Below are positions 44,692 through 53,010 of a stretch of 64,000 nucleotides of DNA, piece after piece (position 1 is the first letter of the stretch; every line of letters starts with the position of its first letter). This DNA is from Demequina zhanjiangensis. GTDB taxonomy: Bacteria > Actinomycetota > Actinomycetes > Actinomycetales > Demequinaceae. The stretch is from NCBI RefSeq assembly GCF_030418315.1, contig NZ_JAUHPV010000004.1, positions 248,001 to 312,000 on the forward strand, written 5' to 3'. Position numbers and translations under genes: made by a program. The notes beneath the pieces are model-generated. The model had not been told where the DNA came from. It did no database searches and saw only the letters and a program-made list of their open reading frames with translations.

Positions 44692-44787
44692 GACGCGGTG
44701 GGGCAGGGGCAGTGGCAGTGGCAGGGGCAGGGGCCGACGCGGTGGGGCAGGGGCAGTGGCAGTGGCAGGGGCCGACGCGGTGGGGGC
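44692..44787. repeat. GC-rich minisatellite (GACGCGGTGG units)
   Basis: Units starting GACGCGGTGG begin at 44692, 44736 and 44774 (44 and 38 nt apart); the 6-nt difference reflects an inner GGCAGG/GGCAGT tandem. No gene uses this stretch convincingly. It lies 36-131 nt upstream of the clpB HAIR operator. Confidence 0.8.
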
Positions 44788-44844
44788 GCGCGACCGAGCC
44801 GCGGCGCACCGCCTAACCCGCGCGCGTCGACGAGCCGCCACACG

Positions 44845-44943
44845 CCGACACTGTGAACCAATCTCGGTCGCGACGCGCCGGACTTCGGAGCCGCGCGAGC
44901 TCCGACGCGGGGTGTCGCGCGTGGGATTGGTTCGAAGTGTCGG
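44845..44943. repeat. 99-nt imperfect palindrome between clpB and the serine hydrolase gene
   Basis: Nested arms pair as follows: CCGACACT (44845-44852) with 44936-44943, GAACCAATC (44855-44863) with 44925-44933, CGCGAC (44869-44874) with 44914-44919 and TCGGAGC (44885-44891) with 44899-44905 around a 7-nt loop. The gaps are nearly symmetric. It could be a MITE-like element, a structured RNA or an outsized terminator for the serine hydrolase gene that ends at 45056. Confidence 0.8.
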
Positions 44944-45055
44944 GTGCTCGGGCGGGCGCGCGTCGGCGTCGGACCGTTCGAGTCCGCGAGGCGCGCGGGT
45001 GAGCTGTTGTCGCTCGTGGCGCGCACGGCGGCGCGACTGCGCCCGGCCGGCCTCG

Positions 45056-46108
45056 CTACAGCGCGCCGAGCAGCTCCGACGCGGCGCGGTACGGGAGCGA
45101 GCGCTTGGCGAGCTGGTTGATCGCGCCGACCAGGTAGAGGTCCTTCTCGGGCACGTAGTAGAGCAACGTGCCGGATGCGCCGGAGTGCCCGATCATCTCG
45201 GGAGTCGGGCGCAACGTCATGTAGCGGGGCACAGCGAAGCGCATGATCCCGGTCCCGTAGGTGAGGGGCGTGAAGATCCGACGCCACGTGCGGGTCATCT
45301 CGTCCAGGTCGGCGCGCGGGAAGAGCTCGCCCTCCATGAAGGCGCGCAGGAACCTCAACGCGTCGCCGGTGGTGGAGACGCCGCCGCCATCGGCTTGGAA
45401 CGAGGCCATGGCGCGCGGGGCCTCGAACGTCCCCTTGCCGTGCAGGATGGTTGCGATCTCTGGGAACCGGTCCAGGGTCTCCGTCCCGAAGATGTAGGTC
45501 CCCTCGAGCCCCAGCGGCTGCGTCACGCGCGCCGCCACGCTCTCGGCGTACGGGCGCTCGTCGATCGCTTCGATGACGAGTTGGAGCACCTGGAAGTTGG
45601 TGTCCGAGTACAGCGCCTTGCTGCCTGTGCTCGGGGGGAACGCGGGCGTCATCGCTCGCGCCATGTCGAGCGCGTCCGTCGTGACCCAGCCTCGGTCGGT
45701 CTGCGCGAGCTCGTCGACCAGCCTGGTTCCGTCGGCCCGCTTGCCCTCGAAGTAGTCCGCCAGCCCGGAGGTGTGGGAGAGGAGCTCCTCGATCGTGATC
45801 TCGTCGCTCGCGTCGTGGCCGTCGAGCACGTGCAGTCCACCGAGGGTCCCGGGCTCCAGCAGAGAGGCGGCCGGCGAGTCAAGCAGAAGCGAGCCTTCCG
45901 CGCGCAGCTGCATGATGATCGAGGTGGTGAAGAGCTTCGTGATGCTCGCGAGGAAGAACGGTTCACGCGCGCCACGTTCGCTCCAGTCCCACGTGAGGCC
46001 GGATGTGGGGGAGAGTGCGGCGAAACGCACCTCGTTCGTGTCCTTGCGGGAGGCGTACTTGGCGGCGACGCGGTCGAGCGAGGCCTGCAGATCCGGGGAA
46101 GAAGTCAT
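45056..46108 (-). CDS. Serine hydrolase of the beta-lactamase/class C PBP-like family
   Basis: A 350-residue protein with SxxK in FFLASITKLFTT, a YSDTN second motif (usual YSN form) and HSGASG in place of KTG. No signal peptide is seen, so it is likely cytoplasmic, as for esterase-type members (EstB, DAP-like). The substrate is unknown. ATG 46108 (MTSSPDL) is 7 nt after AAGCAT; ATG 46117 is alternative. The 3' end abuts the palindrome region. Confidence 0.85.
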   Translation of the reverse strand: MTSSPDLQASLDRVAAKYASRKDTNEVRFAALSPTSGLTWDWSERGAREPFFLASITKLFTTSIIMQLRAEGSLLLDSPAASLLEPGTLGGLHVLDGHDASDEITIEELLSHTSGLADYFEGKRADGTRLVDELAQTDRGWVTTDALDMARAMTPAFPPSTGSKALYSDTNFQVLQLVIEAIDERPYAESVAARVTQPLGLEGTYIFGTETLDRFPEIATILHGKGTFEAPRAMASFQADGGGVSTTGDALRFLRAFMEGELFPRADLDEMTRTWRRIFTPLTYGTGIMRFAVPRYMTLRPTPEMIGHSGASGTLLYYVPEKDLYLVGAINQLAKRSLPYRAASELLGAL

Positions 46109-46225
46109 GCGGCCCATGCTTGTGTGCGCCGCGCCGCTGATGCATCGTTCCAGAGGACGACTTGGCGCCGAGGGCGTCGGCCGCAGGAACGAGAATGACC
46201 CCTACGAAGGGGAGTTCGGAGCGGA

Positions 46226-46256
46226 TTGGCGTTCACCCCCATTCATGGTCTATAGT
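46226..46256 (+). promoter_or_regulatory. Promoter of the tRNA-Glu gene
   Basis: -10 TATAGT (46251-46256) and -35 TTGGCG (46226-46231) with a 19-nt spacer, 46 nt before the mature tRNA. Confidence 0.55.
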
Positions 46257-46302
46257 CTTATCTCGCGCCAGTCGCCCGGGAGGGTGACGGAAACGCAGCT
46301 AG

Positions 46303-46375
46303 GGCCCCGTTGTGTAGCGGCCTAGCACGCCGCCCTCTCAAGGCGGTAGCGCGGGTTCGAATCCCGTCGGGGCTA
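46303..46375 (+). tRNA. tRNA-Glu (anticodon CUC)
   Basis: A 73-nt cloverleaf without CCA. GGCCCCG pairs with CGGGGCT (first pair G-U). The anticodon CTC is at 46337-46339 inside a CCGCC/GGCGG stem, and the T arm is GCGGGTTCGAATCCCGT. Confidence 0.93.
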
Positions 46376-46384
46376 CGACTGGGT

Positions 46385-46401
46385 AGTACGAAAAACGTAC
46401 T
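46385..46401 (+). other. Small perfect hairpin just after tRNA-Glu
   Basis: AGTACG, AAAAA, CGTACT lies 9 nt after the tRNA, a possible processing hairpin or weak terminator. Confidence 0.5.
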
Positions 46402-46463
46402 GCTCCAGATGGGTTTACTCGGTTGAGTGAGACCCCAGGAGGTTCTTCGGAGCCTGCTGGACA

Positions 46464-46505
46464 GCAAGAAGGCCGCCAGCGACTGTTGTCGCAGGCGGCC
46501 CTTGC
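46464..46505 (+). terminator. Long terminator downstream of tRNA-Glu
   Basis: GCAAG..GGCCGCC.GCGAC pairs with GTCGC.GGCGGCC..CTTGC around a TGTT loop; a T-rich tail TGTTTCTT follows. Confidence 0.75.
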
Positions 46506-46992
46506 TGTTTCTTGGGTGTTCTCACACGGGGTGAAACGTCGAGACCTGTCTTCGGGCGGGCTTCCGCCTCCGCCTCTGTCGGGTTCGGAGGCGGAAGGCT
46601 CTGTTCGGTTCCGGGGCGGGCCGCGTCATGCGGCGAGCTGGTCGGGCGGGGGCGTCCTCGTCGGCGATGGCCGTCAGGTCGGGGTCGGGGCACGGTGCGC
46701 GCGATGGCACCCGGGTCCGCAGATCACTCGGCGCAACAGGCGCAGGAGAACACGATGACGGCCAACGGCGGTCTCCTAGTCGTCTTGGTGCCTGCAACGT
46801 GCAGCATGACGCCATCGCGTGTGCGTGATTCGGAGCGTCCCACCCGCTATCCCATCGCGTCGCCTGGCACCTCGCCATGGCGCGATGTGCCGTGGCGGAC
46901 GCACGGCGGCGACCGACGTACGCCAGATGTCGTACGCCGAATCAGCCTGACGGGGCTTCCGAGCGCAGCGAGACGTGCTCGAAGATCGGTCC
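46506..46992. other. Non-coding or decayed stretch after tRNA-Glu
   Basis: I see no convincing gene here. Open frames exist on both strands, but they are low-complexity Arg/Pro runs with no start signal. A perfect 12-bp inverted repeat (46561-46572 CTTCCGCCTCCG with 46586-46597) is the only clear structure. No integrase, transposase or att duplication of the tRNA end was found by eye. Confidence 0.5.
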
Positions 46993-47529
46993 ATGGTGGT
47001 CAGACGCAAAGGCAGCTTCGCACTTGAACACTCGGACGAGCGCGCGACCGAGCGCGCGCAGATCCACGTCGCTGAAAGCGCAGCCGGGTTGTACCGGCGC
47101 GTGTACACGACTCTTGGTTGGCGCGTCGCAGGCACGCTGTCGCAGGGAGCCCGCGCCAAGCGGGTGACCTTGTGGTTGACGCGCGCGGCGCCTGCGCAGA
47201 ACCGCGAGCGGCTCGCGTTGCTCGACATGGAAGCGTCCTTCGTGATCGAAGCCCTCCTCGCGGACATGCGCCGTCACCGCATCGCGACCTTGGTCGCCTC
47301 TTCGGCTGTAGCGCTCGCCGGTGCGGCAGGCGCGATCCTGGGCGTGATGCTAGGCGCCGGGGGCATCTCGATTCCGGGTCTCGTGCCGGGCGTCCTGACC
47401 TGGGCTTGCGGATCAGTCGGGGTTTCTCTCGTGATCAGGCGCGTTGCCGGGGCCAAGGCCCTGCGCAGTGAGAAGCCCTACTACGAAGAGCTCGGATGGA
47501 TCGGACAACGTTCCCTCGAGCTTCTGTAG
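46993..47529 (+). CDS. Hypothetical membrane protein
   Basis: A 178-residue orphan with a basic soluble N-terminal half and two hydrophobic segments at about residues 99-120 and 126-150 (ATLVASSAVALAGAAGAIL and a second), then a basic tail ending ELGWIGQRSLELL. No family is recognised. Codon usage is less biased to G/C than in neighbours, which fits a horizontally acquired gene. ATG 46993 is weakly supported (GAAGAT 6 nt upstream); GTG 46975 gives a form six residues longer. Confidence 0.5.
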   Translation: MVVRRKGSFALEHSDERATERAQIHVAESAAGLYRRVYTTLGWRVAGTLSQGARAKRVTLWLTRAAPAQNRERLALLDMEASFVIEALLADMRRHRIATLVASSAVALAGAAGAILGVMLGAGGISIPGLVPGVLTWACGSVGVSLVIRRVAGAKALRSEKPYYEELGWIGQRSLELL

Positions 47530-47855
47530 TCCCTCCGCCTGACATAGGGCGAAGCGGGCTCTGCGCCGCTCTACTCCTGCGTGGGCGGATCGCCGTTCGC
47601 GGAGTTTCGGAGACGTTCGCGCGGGGTGCAGAACGCGACCTGGCTCCCACGTTCAGCTAGACCTGCGTTCGTTGGTCTCACGAGCCTCAACAGCGGTCGG
47701 GCTGTCCCGGCGCGCGCGCCCGCAGCATCGTATGAAGAGGCGAGAGGTGGTCGCGCGCATGCGCCCATGCCGTAATGGGTGAGGGCCTCCCTGGAACGGG
47801 CCGGAGGAGAGGATGGGCCCGCCCCAGGGAGGAGTCGCGGTGCGATGAGGGGGTC
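47530..47855. other. Gap without recognised genes
   Basis: Between the orphan membrane gene and the small reverse-strand ORF I see only the hairpin at 47786-47832. A weak similarity to the 3' repeat family (CGAAGCGGGCTCTGCGCCGCT at about 47551) occurs 21 nt after the orphan stop. Confidence 0.45.
47786..47832. terminator. Symmetric hairpin between convergent genes
   Basis: CCTCCCTGG-AA-CGGGCC pairs with GGCCCG-CC-CCAGGGAGG around a 13-nt loop; this looks like a shared terminator. Confidence 0.65.
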
Positions 47856-48101
47856 TTACCGCACCGAGCGGATGGGGAGCACGAGCACGCCCGCAAGGAC
47901 GGCTACGAGCGCTCCCACGAAGTGGGCAGGCTGGGAGTTCTCCCCGCCTGCGAGGAACACGACGAAAGCCACGAGGGTCGGAGCGAGCGCCGCAGAGGGT
48001 CGACGGCCCCAAGTATCGATCGACGGGTTCGACGAGAAGTGGTTGCGTCGGGGTCTGCTCCGCCGTGTGAGGCGTGCTTGCAGTCCGGGTGACCCTGACA
48101 T
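47856..48101 (-). CDS. Small candidate membrane protein coupled to uxuB
   Basis: An 81-codon frame whose ATG (48101) overlaps the uxuB stop as TGATG. The N-terminal half is basic, the C-terminal half holds two hydrophobic stretches (ALAPTLVAFVVFLAGG and HFVGALVAVLAGVLVLPI). No family is recognised. The overlap and hydrophobic pattern argue that it is real; the short length and lack of homologue knowledge argue for caution. Confidence 0.4.
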   Translation of the reverse strand: MSGSPGLQARLTRRSRPRRNHFSSNPSIDTWGRRPSAALAPTLVAFVVFLAGGENSQPAHFVGALVAVLAGVLVLPIRSVR

Positions 48102-49465
48102 CAGATCTGGGCGCGAACCTCGTCGACGAACGCCTCATCGGCACCGAGGTCCGTGGCCACCAGGGTCACCAGCGCGACCACGGGATCGGAATCTTCGAGT
48201 GCCGCGTCGATCGCCGCCTGAAGGGCGTCCCGACGCCCGTCCAGTGCGATGACGTTCGCAGCCCATGCTGCGATGACGCCGGCTGAACCAGAGCCGGACC
48301 GACCTGCCTGGCGCTCCGCCAGCGCTACCGGGGCGACGCGGACTCGGAGCTTGGCGAGCGAGTCCTCGGCGATCTGGTCGAGCAGGTGGGCGATCCGCGG
48401 GTTCTCGAATCGCTCCCAGAGGTCCCGGCAGTACTGCTCGGCCTCCACTTCCGCAGGCAGGTGGCGGACGACCTCAGACCAGAACGCTTCCACCAGGTCG
48501 CGACACTCGGGATCCGCCGATGCGTCGGCGACCGTGGCGAGTCCACGGGCGCGGCCCAGGTTGGCCATTCCGGTGTGGGACCCGTTGAGGAGCCAGAGCT
48601 TGCGGCTCTCGAACGGCGCGAGGTCCTCGACGAACTGGGCCCCCGCGGTCTCCCACGCCGGCCGTCCGGCCGGAAAGCCCCCGCACAGGATCCAGTTGAT
48701 GAAGGGCTCGGTGACGACGGGGACGGCGTCACCGAAGCCAGCGTCGCGCGCGCTGGCAAGGTCCTGCTCTGAGAATCGCGGCGTGATGCGGTCAACGGAT
48801 GTGGAGACGAAGGAGACGTTCTCGTCGATCCAGGACACGAGGCTCTCGTCGATCGCCGCCGCGAACTCGAGAAGGCCCGTGCGAACGAGGTCCCCGTTGT
48901 CGGGAATGTTGTCGCACGGCATCACGGCGACAGGTCCTGCTCCCGCGTCGCGGCGCTCGGCGAGCCCCCGCGCGATCAGTGCAAGCGGTGATTCGAGCTC
49001 AAGCGAGCCTGCGCTGAGTGACGCGAGATCCGATGCCACCACGGGATCATCCGTGTTCGGGCGCCAGTCGGCGCCAAGGCGGTACCCGGCCTCGGTGACG
49101 GTCGCCGTGACGATGCCGACCTGCGGGTCCGTCAGATAGTCGATGAAGGCATCGACGTCGTTGGCCGGATGCGCCCGCACGATGCTGCCGATGACTTCGA
49201 ACTCGTCGGCCTCGGGGCCGCGGAGGGCGAGCGTGTACAGGCAGTCCTGGTCTCGGAGTGCCCGAACGATCGAGTCGCCAGGCTCGCCTGCGCGTCCCGT
49301 GAACGACGCGATGCCCCACTGATCGGAGTCGGACGCATGGGCCGTGTACCACGCCTGGTGTGCGCGATGAAACGCTCCGAGGCCTAGGTGGACGATCCTC
49401 ACGGGCGGAGTGGGGAGCGCGAGGCTCGCACGGGAGAGTGCGGCGGCGGCGGTGGCGGCAGTCAC
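48101..49465 (-). CDS. uxuB: Mannitol dehydrogenase family protein, likely D-fructuronate reductase
   Basis: A 454-residue long-chain polyol dehydrogenase: IVHLGLGAFHRAHQAWYT (Rossmann start), VTEAGYRL, VMPCDNIPDNG, DRITPRF, EPFINWILCG and KLWLLNGSHTGMANLG with the catalytic Lys/Asn/His of the family. UxuB reduces D-fructuronate to D-mannonate with NADH. The GTG start (49465) overlaps the uxaC stop as GTGA, and the mannonate dehydratase gene uxuA lies across the divergent region, so the pathway assignment is strong. UxaB (tagaturonate) activity is less likely. Confidence 0.9.
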   Translation of the reverse strand: MTAATAAAALSRASLALPTPPVRIVHLGLGAFHRAHQAWYTAHASDSDQWGIASFTGRAGEPGDSIVRALRDQDCLYTLALRGPEADEFEVIGSIVRAHPANDVDAFIDYLTDPQVGIVTATVTEAGYRLGADWRPNTDDPVVASDLASLSAGSLELESPLALIARGLAERRDAGAGPVAVMPCDNIPDNGDLVRTGLLEFAAAIDESLVSWIDENVSFVSTSVDRITPRFSEQDLASARDAGFGDAVPVVTEPFINWILCGGFPAGRPAWETAGAQFVEDLAPFESRKLWLLNGSHTGMANLGRARGLATVADASADPECRDLVEAFWSEVVRHLPAEVEAEQYCRDLWERFENPRIAHLLDQIAEDSLAKLRVRVAPVALAERQAGRSGSGSAGVIAAWAANVIALDGRRDALQAAIDAALEDSDPVVALVTLVATDLGADEAFVDEVRAQI

Positions 49466-50865
49466 AGTTTGAAGACCTTTCGAGGGATGGAGTCGACCGT
49501 GTCGTCGATGACTCGCTGGGCCGTTTCGAGGGGGAGACGTCCTTCTGCCACGAGCCGGGCAAGGTAGGACGCGTCCGCGCGTCGAGCGACGCCGTGGCGT
49601 GCGGGAATCGACAGGTAGGCGCGGGTGTCGTCGATGAAGCCGGACGTGCGGTAGAAGCCGGCGGTCTCGGTGACAGCCTCGCGGAAGCGGCGCATCGCGT
49701 CGGGCGCGTCGAGGAACCACCAGGGCGCTCCGACGTACACGCTGGGGTAGAAGCCCGCGAGCGGCGCGAGCTCCCGTGAGTACACGGTCTCGTCGATCGC
49801 GAAGAGGACGAGATGGAAGCCCTCCGCGGTGCCGAACGACTGCAGCAGTGGGCGCAGGTTGTCGACGTACTCGGTGCGTATGGGGATGTCGTGCCCAGTA
49901 TCGGGGCCGAACCGCTCGAACGTCGCGGTGTGATGGTTCCGTCGTACGCCTGCGTGGATGGTCATGACCAGTCCGTCCTCGACGCTCATGGCCGCCATCT
50001 GCCACAGCATGTGGCCACGGAAGACACGCGCACCTTCGGCGTCGAGGGTGCCGGCAAGCGCAGATTGGAACAGTCGTTCGGCCTCTGCGGCGTCCAGCTC
50101 GCAGGTGAAGGGCTCGACCACGCCGTGGTCGGCGGAGACGGCTCCGTGCCGCTTGAAGTGCAGTCGGCGGCTTCGGAGCGCGGAAAGGTAGCCAGGGAAC
50201 GTCGTGGCGGCCCCCGGTTCCGACGCGATCAAGGTGGCGACGCGCTCTCCGAACCGGGGCGCCTCGGGGTCCGTGTAGGCATCAGGACGGAACGTCGGGA
50301 TCACGCGGCCCGAGAAGGTCGGATCGAGCGCGAGCGCCGCGTGGTGCTCCAGTGTGTCCATCGGATCGTCGGTGGTGGCGAGAACGTCGATGTTGAACCT
50401 GTCGAACAGCTCTCGGGGCCTCAACTCGGGGAGTCGGAGCGCGGTGTCGATCGTGTCGTAGAGGTAGTCCGCGTTGTCGCGTGAAGGGGTCTCGTCGATT
50501 CCGAAGACCTGGGCAAGGGACTCAGCGAGCCAGTAGGCGGACGCGGTGCCAGAGAAGGCGAGCCAGTGGCTGCAGAGGGTCCGCCATGCCTCGCGCGGAT
50601 CGGCCGGGCTCCCTCCGACACCCAGGTCCTCCAACGGCACGCCCTGTGCGTGGAGGAGGCGGGTGACGTAGTGATCGTGAACGATCAGGAGGTCGGCGGG
50701 ATCCGAGAACTGCGTGTCGTCAGACAGCCAGCGGGCAGGGACGTGGCCGTGGGGCGAGACTATCGGCGCGTCTACGACGCGTTCGAGGAGCTCCTGAGCG
50801 ATCGCGCGGACGTGCGGCTCCGCGGGGAGCAGTCGGGCAGGGTCTCGCAACGACGTCTTCGGCAT
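49462..50865 (-). CDS. uxaC: Glucuronate isomerase
   Basis: A 467-residue isomerase converting D-glucuronate to D-fructuronate and D-galacturonate to D-tagaturonate. The N-terminal VSPHGHVPARWLSDD, HDHYVTRLLHAQGV, TTDDPMDTLEHH, TFRPDA and MTIHAGVRRNHH match UxaC (His pair as metal ligands). ATG 50865 is preferred over ATG 50895, which falls inside an operator-like site (50895-50910). It starts the reverse-strand unit uxaC-uxuB and is divergent from eda-kdgK-uxuA. Confidence 0.94.
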   Translation of the reverse strand: MPKTSLRDPARLLPAEPHVRAIAQELLERVVDAPIVSPHGHVPARWLSDDTQFSDPADLLIVHDHYVTRLLHAQGVPLEDLGVGGSPADPREAWRTLCSHWLAFSGTASAYWLAESLAQVFGIDETPSRDNADYLYDTIDTALRLPELRPRELFDRFNIDVLATTDDPMDTLEHHAALALDPTFSGRVIPTFRPDAYTDPEAPRFGERVATLIASEPGAATTFPGYLSALRSRRLHFKRHGAVSADHGVVEPFTCELDAAEAERLFQSALAGTLDAEGARVFRGHMLWQMAAMSVEDGLVMTIHAGVRRNHHTATFERFGPDTGHDIPIRTEYVDNLRPLLQSFGTAEGFHLVLFAIDETVYSRELAPLAGFYPSVYVGAPWWFLDAPDAMRRFREAVTETAGFYRTSGFIDDTRAYLSIPARHGVARRADASYLARLVAEGRLPLETAQRVIDDTVDSIPRKVFKL

Positions 50866-50894
50866 GGGGGCATTCAACTCCGACGGCGGCCGCA

Positions 50895-50910
50895 TGTCAA
50901 TCGCTTGCCG
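50895..50910. promoter_or_regulatory. Uronate-locus operator site 1
   Basis: TGTCAATCGCTTGCCG, a degenerate palindrome with central CG, 30 nt before the uxaC ATG. Confidence 0.5.
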
Positions 50911-51090
50911 AGTGGAAGCCAGGGCGTCGGTCGACCGCTCCCGCGCAGCGCATCCTGCTGGCACGGAATGTCGGGGAGAGAGGAGAAACCGTGCGTGCCT
51001 CTCGAGGTGGACCGCAGGCAAGTGCGTGAGGGGCCAGGCGGGCAGGCGGTTCCCAAGAGCCCCGTCGTTGCTCTACGATGTGTGACAAGT

Positions 51091-51106
51091 TGGCATCCGG
51101 TTGCCA
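51091..51106. promoter_or_regulatory. Uronate-locus operator site 2
   Basis: TGGCATCCGGTTGCCA, a palindrome matching at 7 of 8 positions, in the middle of the divergent region. Confidence 0.65.
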
Positions 51107-51224
51107 CAGGTAACACAGTGTGACCGGTCCCGTGCATTCTGCGAGGCGTCGAAGAGGTCGCTCACCTCTGGGGCCGCGCGTGCTGCCGGGCGGACGCCAG
51201 GACTGCAGAGAGGACGTCATCTAC

Positions 51225-51866
51225 GTGAACACATCCACACTCGAAGCCCTCGCGAGCCATCGGCTCGTTCCCGTCGTCGTCCTGGACGACGCGACGGGCG
51301 CGGACGGACTCGCGACCGCATTGGTCGATGGGGGACTTCCCGTCGCCGAGGTGACGTTCCGCACCGCAGCCGCGGAGGAGTCGATCCGCGTGATGGCGGC
51401 TCGTGGAGACGTCCTCGTCGGGGCGGGCACCGTCCTGACCGTCGATCAGGTGGACCGCGCGGTGCGCGCAGGGGCGTCGTACATCGTGTCTCCCGGCCTC
51501 TCGCGAGCCGTCGTCGAGCGGTGTGGTGAGCACGGCGTCACGGTGCTGCCAGGAGCCGTGACCGCCTCGGAGGTGCAGGCCGCGCTCGAGCTCGGCCTTT
51601 CCACCGTCAAGTTCTTCCCTGCGGGCACCTCTGGTGGGGCTAAGGCGATCGCCGCGCTGGCGGCTCCGTTCGGAGGCGTGGGCTTCGTGCCCACCGGGGG
51701 GATCGGGCCCGCGAATCTCCACGAGTACCTCGCGCTGCCGTCGGTGCGCGCGGTCGGTGGCTCGTGGATGGTGCCTCGTGACCTCGTGAAGGCACGGGAG
51801 TTCGAGCGGGTGCGTGGGCTGGTGGCCGAGGCCGTGGCTCTGACCAGGCAGGAGGTGTCGGCATGA
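51225..51866 (+). CDS. eda: KDPG/KHG aldolase (Entner-Doudoroff aldolase)
   Basis: A 213-residue class I aldolase. Glu42 and Arg46 are in AEVTFRT, the Schiff-base Lys129 in STVKFFPAG, and PTGGI and GGSWM line the phosphate site. It cleaves 2-keto-3-deoxy-6-phosphogluconate into pyruvate and glyceraldehyde-3-phosphate. GTG 51225 has AGAGAGGA about 11 nt upstream. It is coupled to kdgK by ATGA and forms the last step of the hexuronate pathway. Confidence 0.94.
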   Translation: MNTSTLEALASHRLVPVVVLDDATGADGLATALVDGGLPVAEVTFRTAAAEESIRVMAARGDVLVGAGTVLTVDQVDRAVRAGASYIVSPGLSRAVVERCGEHGVTVLPGAVTASEVQAALELGLSTVKFFPAGTSGGAKAIAALAAPFGGVGFVPTGGIGPANLHEYLALPSVRAVGGSWMVPRDLVKAREFERVRGLVAEAVALTRQEVSA

Positions 51867-52966
51867 GTGTCGTCGACGTCCGTCCGGCAGATCAGTGCCG
51901 CTTCGATGCGGTGTCTCTGGGCGAGGTCATGCTGCGCCTGGATCCGGGCGAGGGCCGCATTCGCACCGCCAGGTCATTCACTGCGTGGGAGGGCGGCGGC
52001 GAGTACAACGTCTCGCGCGGTCTCGCCCGCGCGTTCGGCCACCGCACCGGTGTGGTCACCGCTCTCGCGGACAACGAGATCGGTCGCCTCGTCGAGGGAT
52101 TGATCCTGGCCGGCGGCGTCGACACGTCGCACCTGGTGTGGAAGACGTACGACGGCATCGGCCGGTCGGTGCGCAATGGGTTGAACTTCACCGAGCGCGG
52201 CTTCGGCGTGCGTGGCGCCGTCGGGGTGTCCGACCGTGGGCACACCGCCGCGTCGCAGCTGGCACCCGCCGACGTGGACTGGGATCACCTGTTCGGCACC
52301 CTCGGCGTGCGATGGCTGCACACTGGCGGCATCTATGCGGCGCTGTCCGAGACCGCTGCGGACACCGTCATTGCTGCGGTCGAGGCGGCGCACCGGCACG
52401 GCACGGTCGTGTCGTACGACCTGAACTACCGGCCGAGCCTGTGGAAGGCGATCGGTGGCATCGGCAAGGCCCGGGAGGTCAACAGGGCGATCGCGCCGCA
52501 CGTGGACGTGATGATCGGCAACGAGGAGGACTTCACCGCGTCGCTGGGCTTCGAGGTCCCAGGTGTGGACGAGTCGCTGGCCGAGCTGGACGTGGAAGGC
52601 TTCGCGGCCATGATCGACGAGGTCGCGAAGTCGTACCCGAACTTCAAGGTGGTCGCCACGACGATGCGCACGGTGCGTTCGGCGACGATCAATGACTGGG
52701 GTGCGCTCGCATGGTCTCCCGCTTCAGGCCTCGTGCGAGCCGCCCAGCGGGACGGGCTCGAGATCCTTGACCGCGTCGGTGGCGGTGACTCGTTCGCCTC
52801 CGGCCTGATCCACGGGCTGCTCGAGGGCGCCGACCTGCAGACCGCCGTCGACTATGGGGCCGCTCACGGCGCTCTCGCGATGACCACGCCCGGGGACACC
52901 ACCATGGCCAGCAAGGCAGAGGTCTACAAGCTCGCCGCGGGAGGCGGCGCACGCGTCGACCGCTGA
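51863..52966 (+). CDS. kdgK: 2-dehydro-3-deoxygluconokinase (PfkB family)
   Basis: A 367-residue ribokinase/PfkB-family sugar kinase: LGEVMLRLDPGEGRIRTA, WEGGGEYNVSRGLARAFG (substrate site), SYDLNYRPSLWK and the ATP/anion-hole motif VGGGDSFASGLIHGLL with the catalytic Asp. It phosphorylates KDG to KDPG for Eda. It is slightly longer than usual KdgK (about 310-340), with an insertion around residues 225-255. ATGA overlap with eda. Confidence 0.92.
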   Translation: MSVVDVRPADQCRFDAVSLGEVMLRLDPGEGRIRTARSFTAWEGGGEYNVSRGLARAFGHRTGVVTALADNEIGRLVEGLILAGGVDTSHLVWKTYDGIGRSVRNGLNFTERGFGVRGAVGVSDRGHTAASQLAPADVDWDHLFGTLGVRWLHTGGIYAALSETAADTVIAAVEAAHRHGTVVSYDLNYRPSLWKAIGGIGKAREVNRAIAPHVDVMIGNEEDFTASLGFEVPGVDESLAELDVEGFAAMIDEVAKSYPNFKVVATTMRTVRSATINDWGALAWSPASGLVRAAQRDGLEILDRVGGGDSFASGLIHGLLEGADLQTAVDYGAAHGALAMTTPGDTTMASKAEVYKLAAGGGARVDR

Positions 52967-53010
52967 CACTCGAACGCCGCGACGAAGCGGCCCTTCTGAA
53001 AGGATTGCCC

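Larger units (their letters stand above)
50866..51224. promoter_or_regulatory. Divergent control region of the uxaC-uxuB and eda-kdgK-uxuA units
   Basis: This 359-nt gap holds no gene. It contains two copies of the locus operator (50895-50910 and 51091-51106). I could not assign convincing -35/-10 pairs for both directions. Confidence 0.75.

Noticed and set aside
46415..46878. Reverse-strand frames after tRNA-Glu as an HNH/13E12 gene remnant
   Set aside because: The Arg/Pro-rich translations show no HNH residues or other motif, and no start signal is present.
46303..47529. Prophage or integrative element in tRNA-Glu
   Set aside because: No integrase, excisionase or duplicated tRNA 3' end could be found in the window.
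47551..47572. Fifth copy of the 3' repeat family after the orphan membrane gene
   Set aside because: Only CGAAGCGGG and GCGCCG match; the similarity is too weak to count without a genome-wide model.
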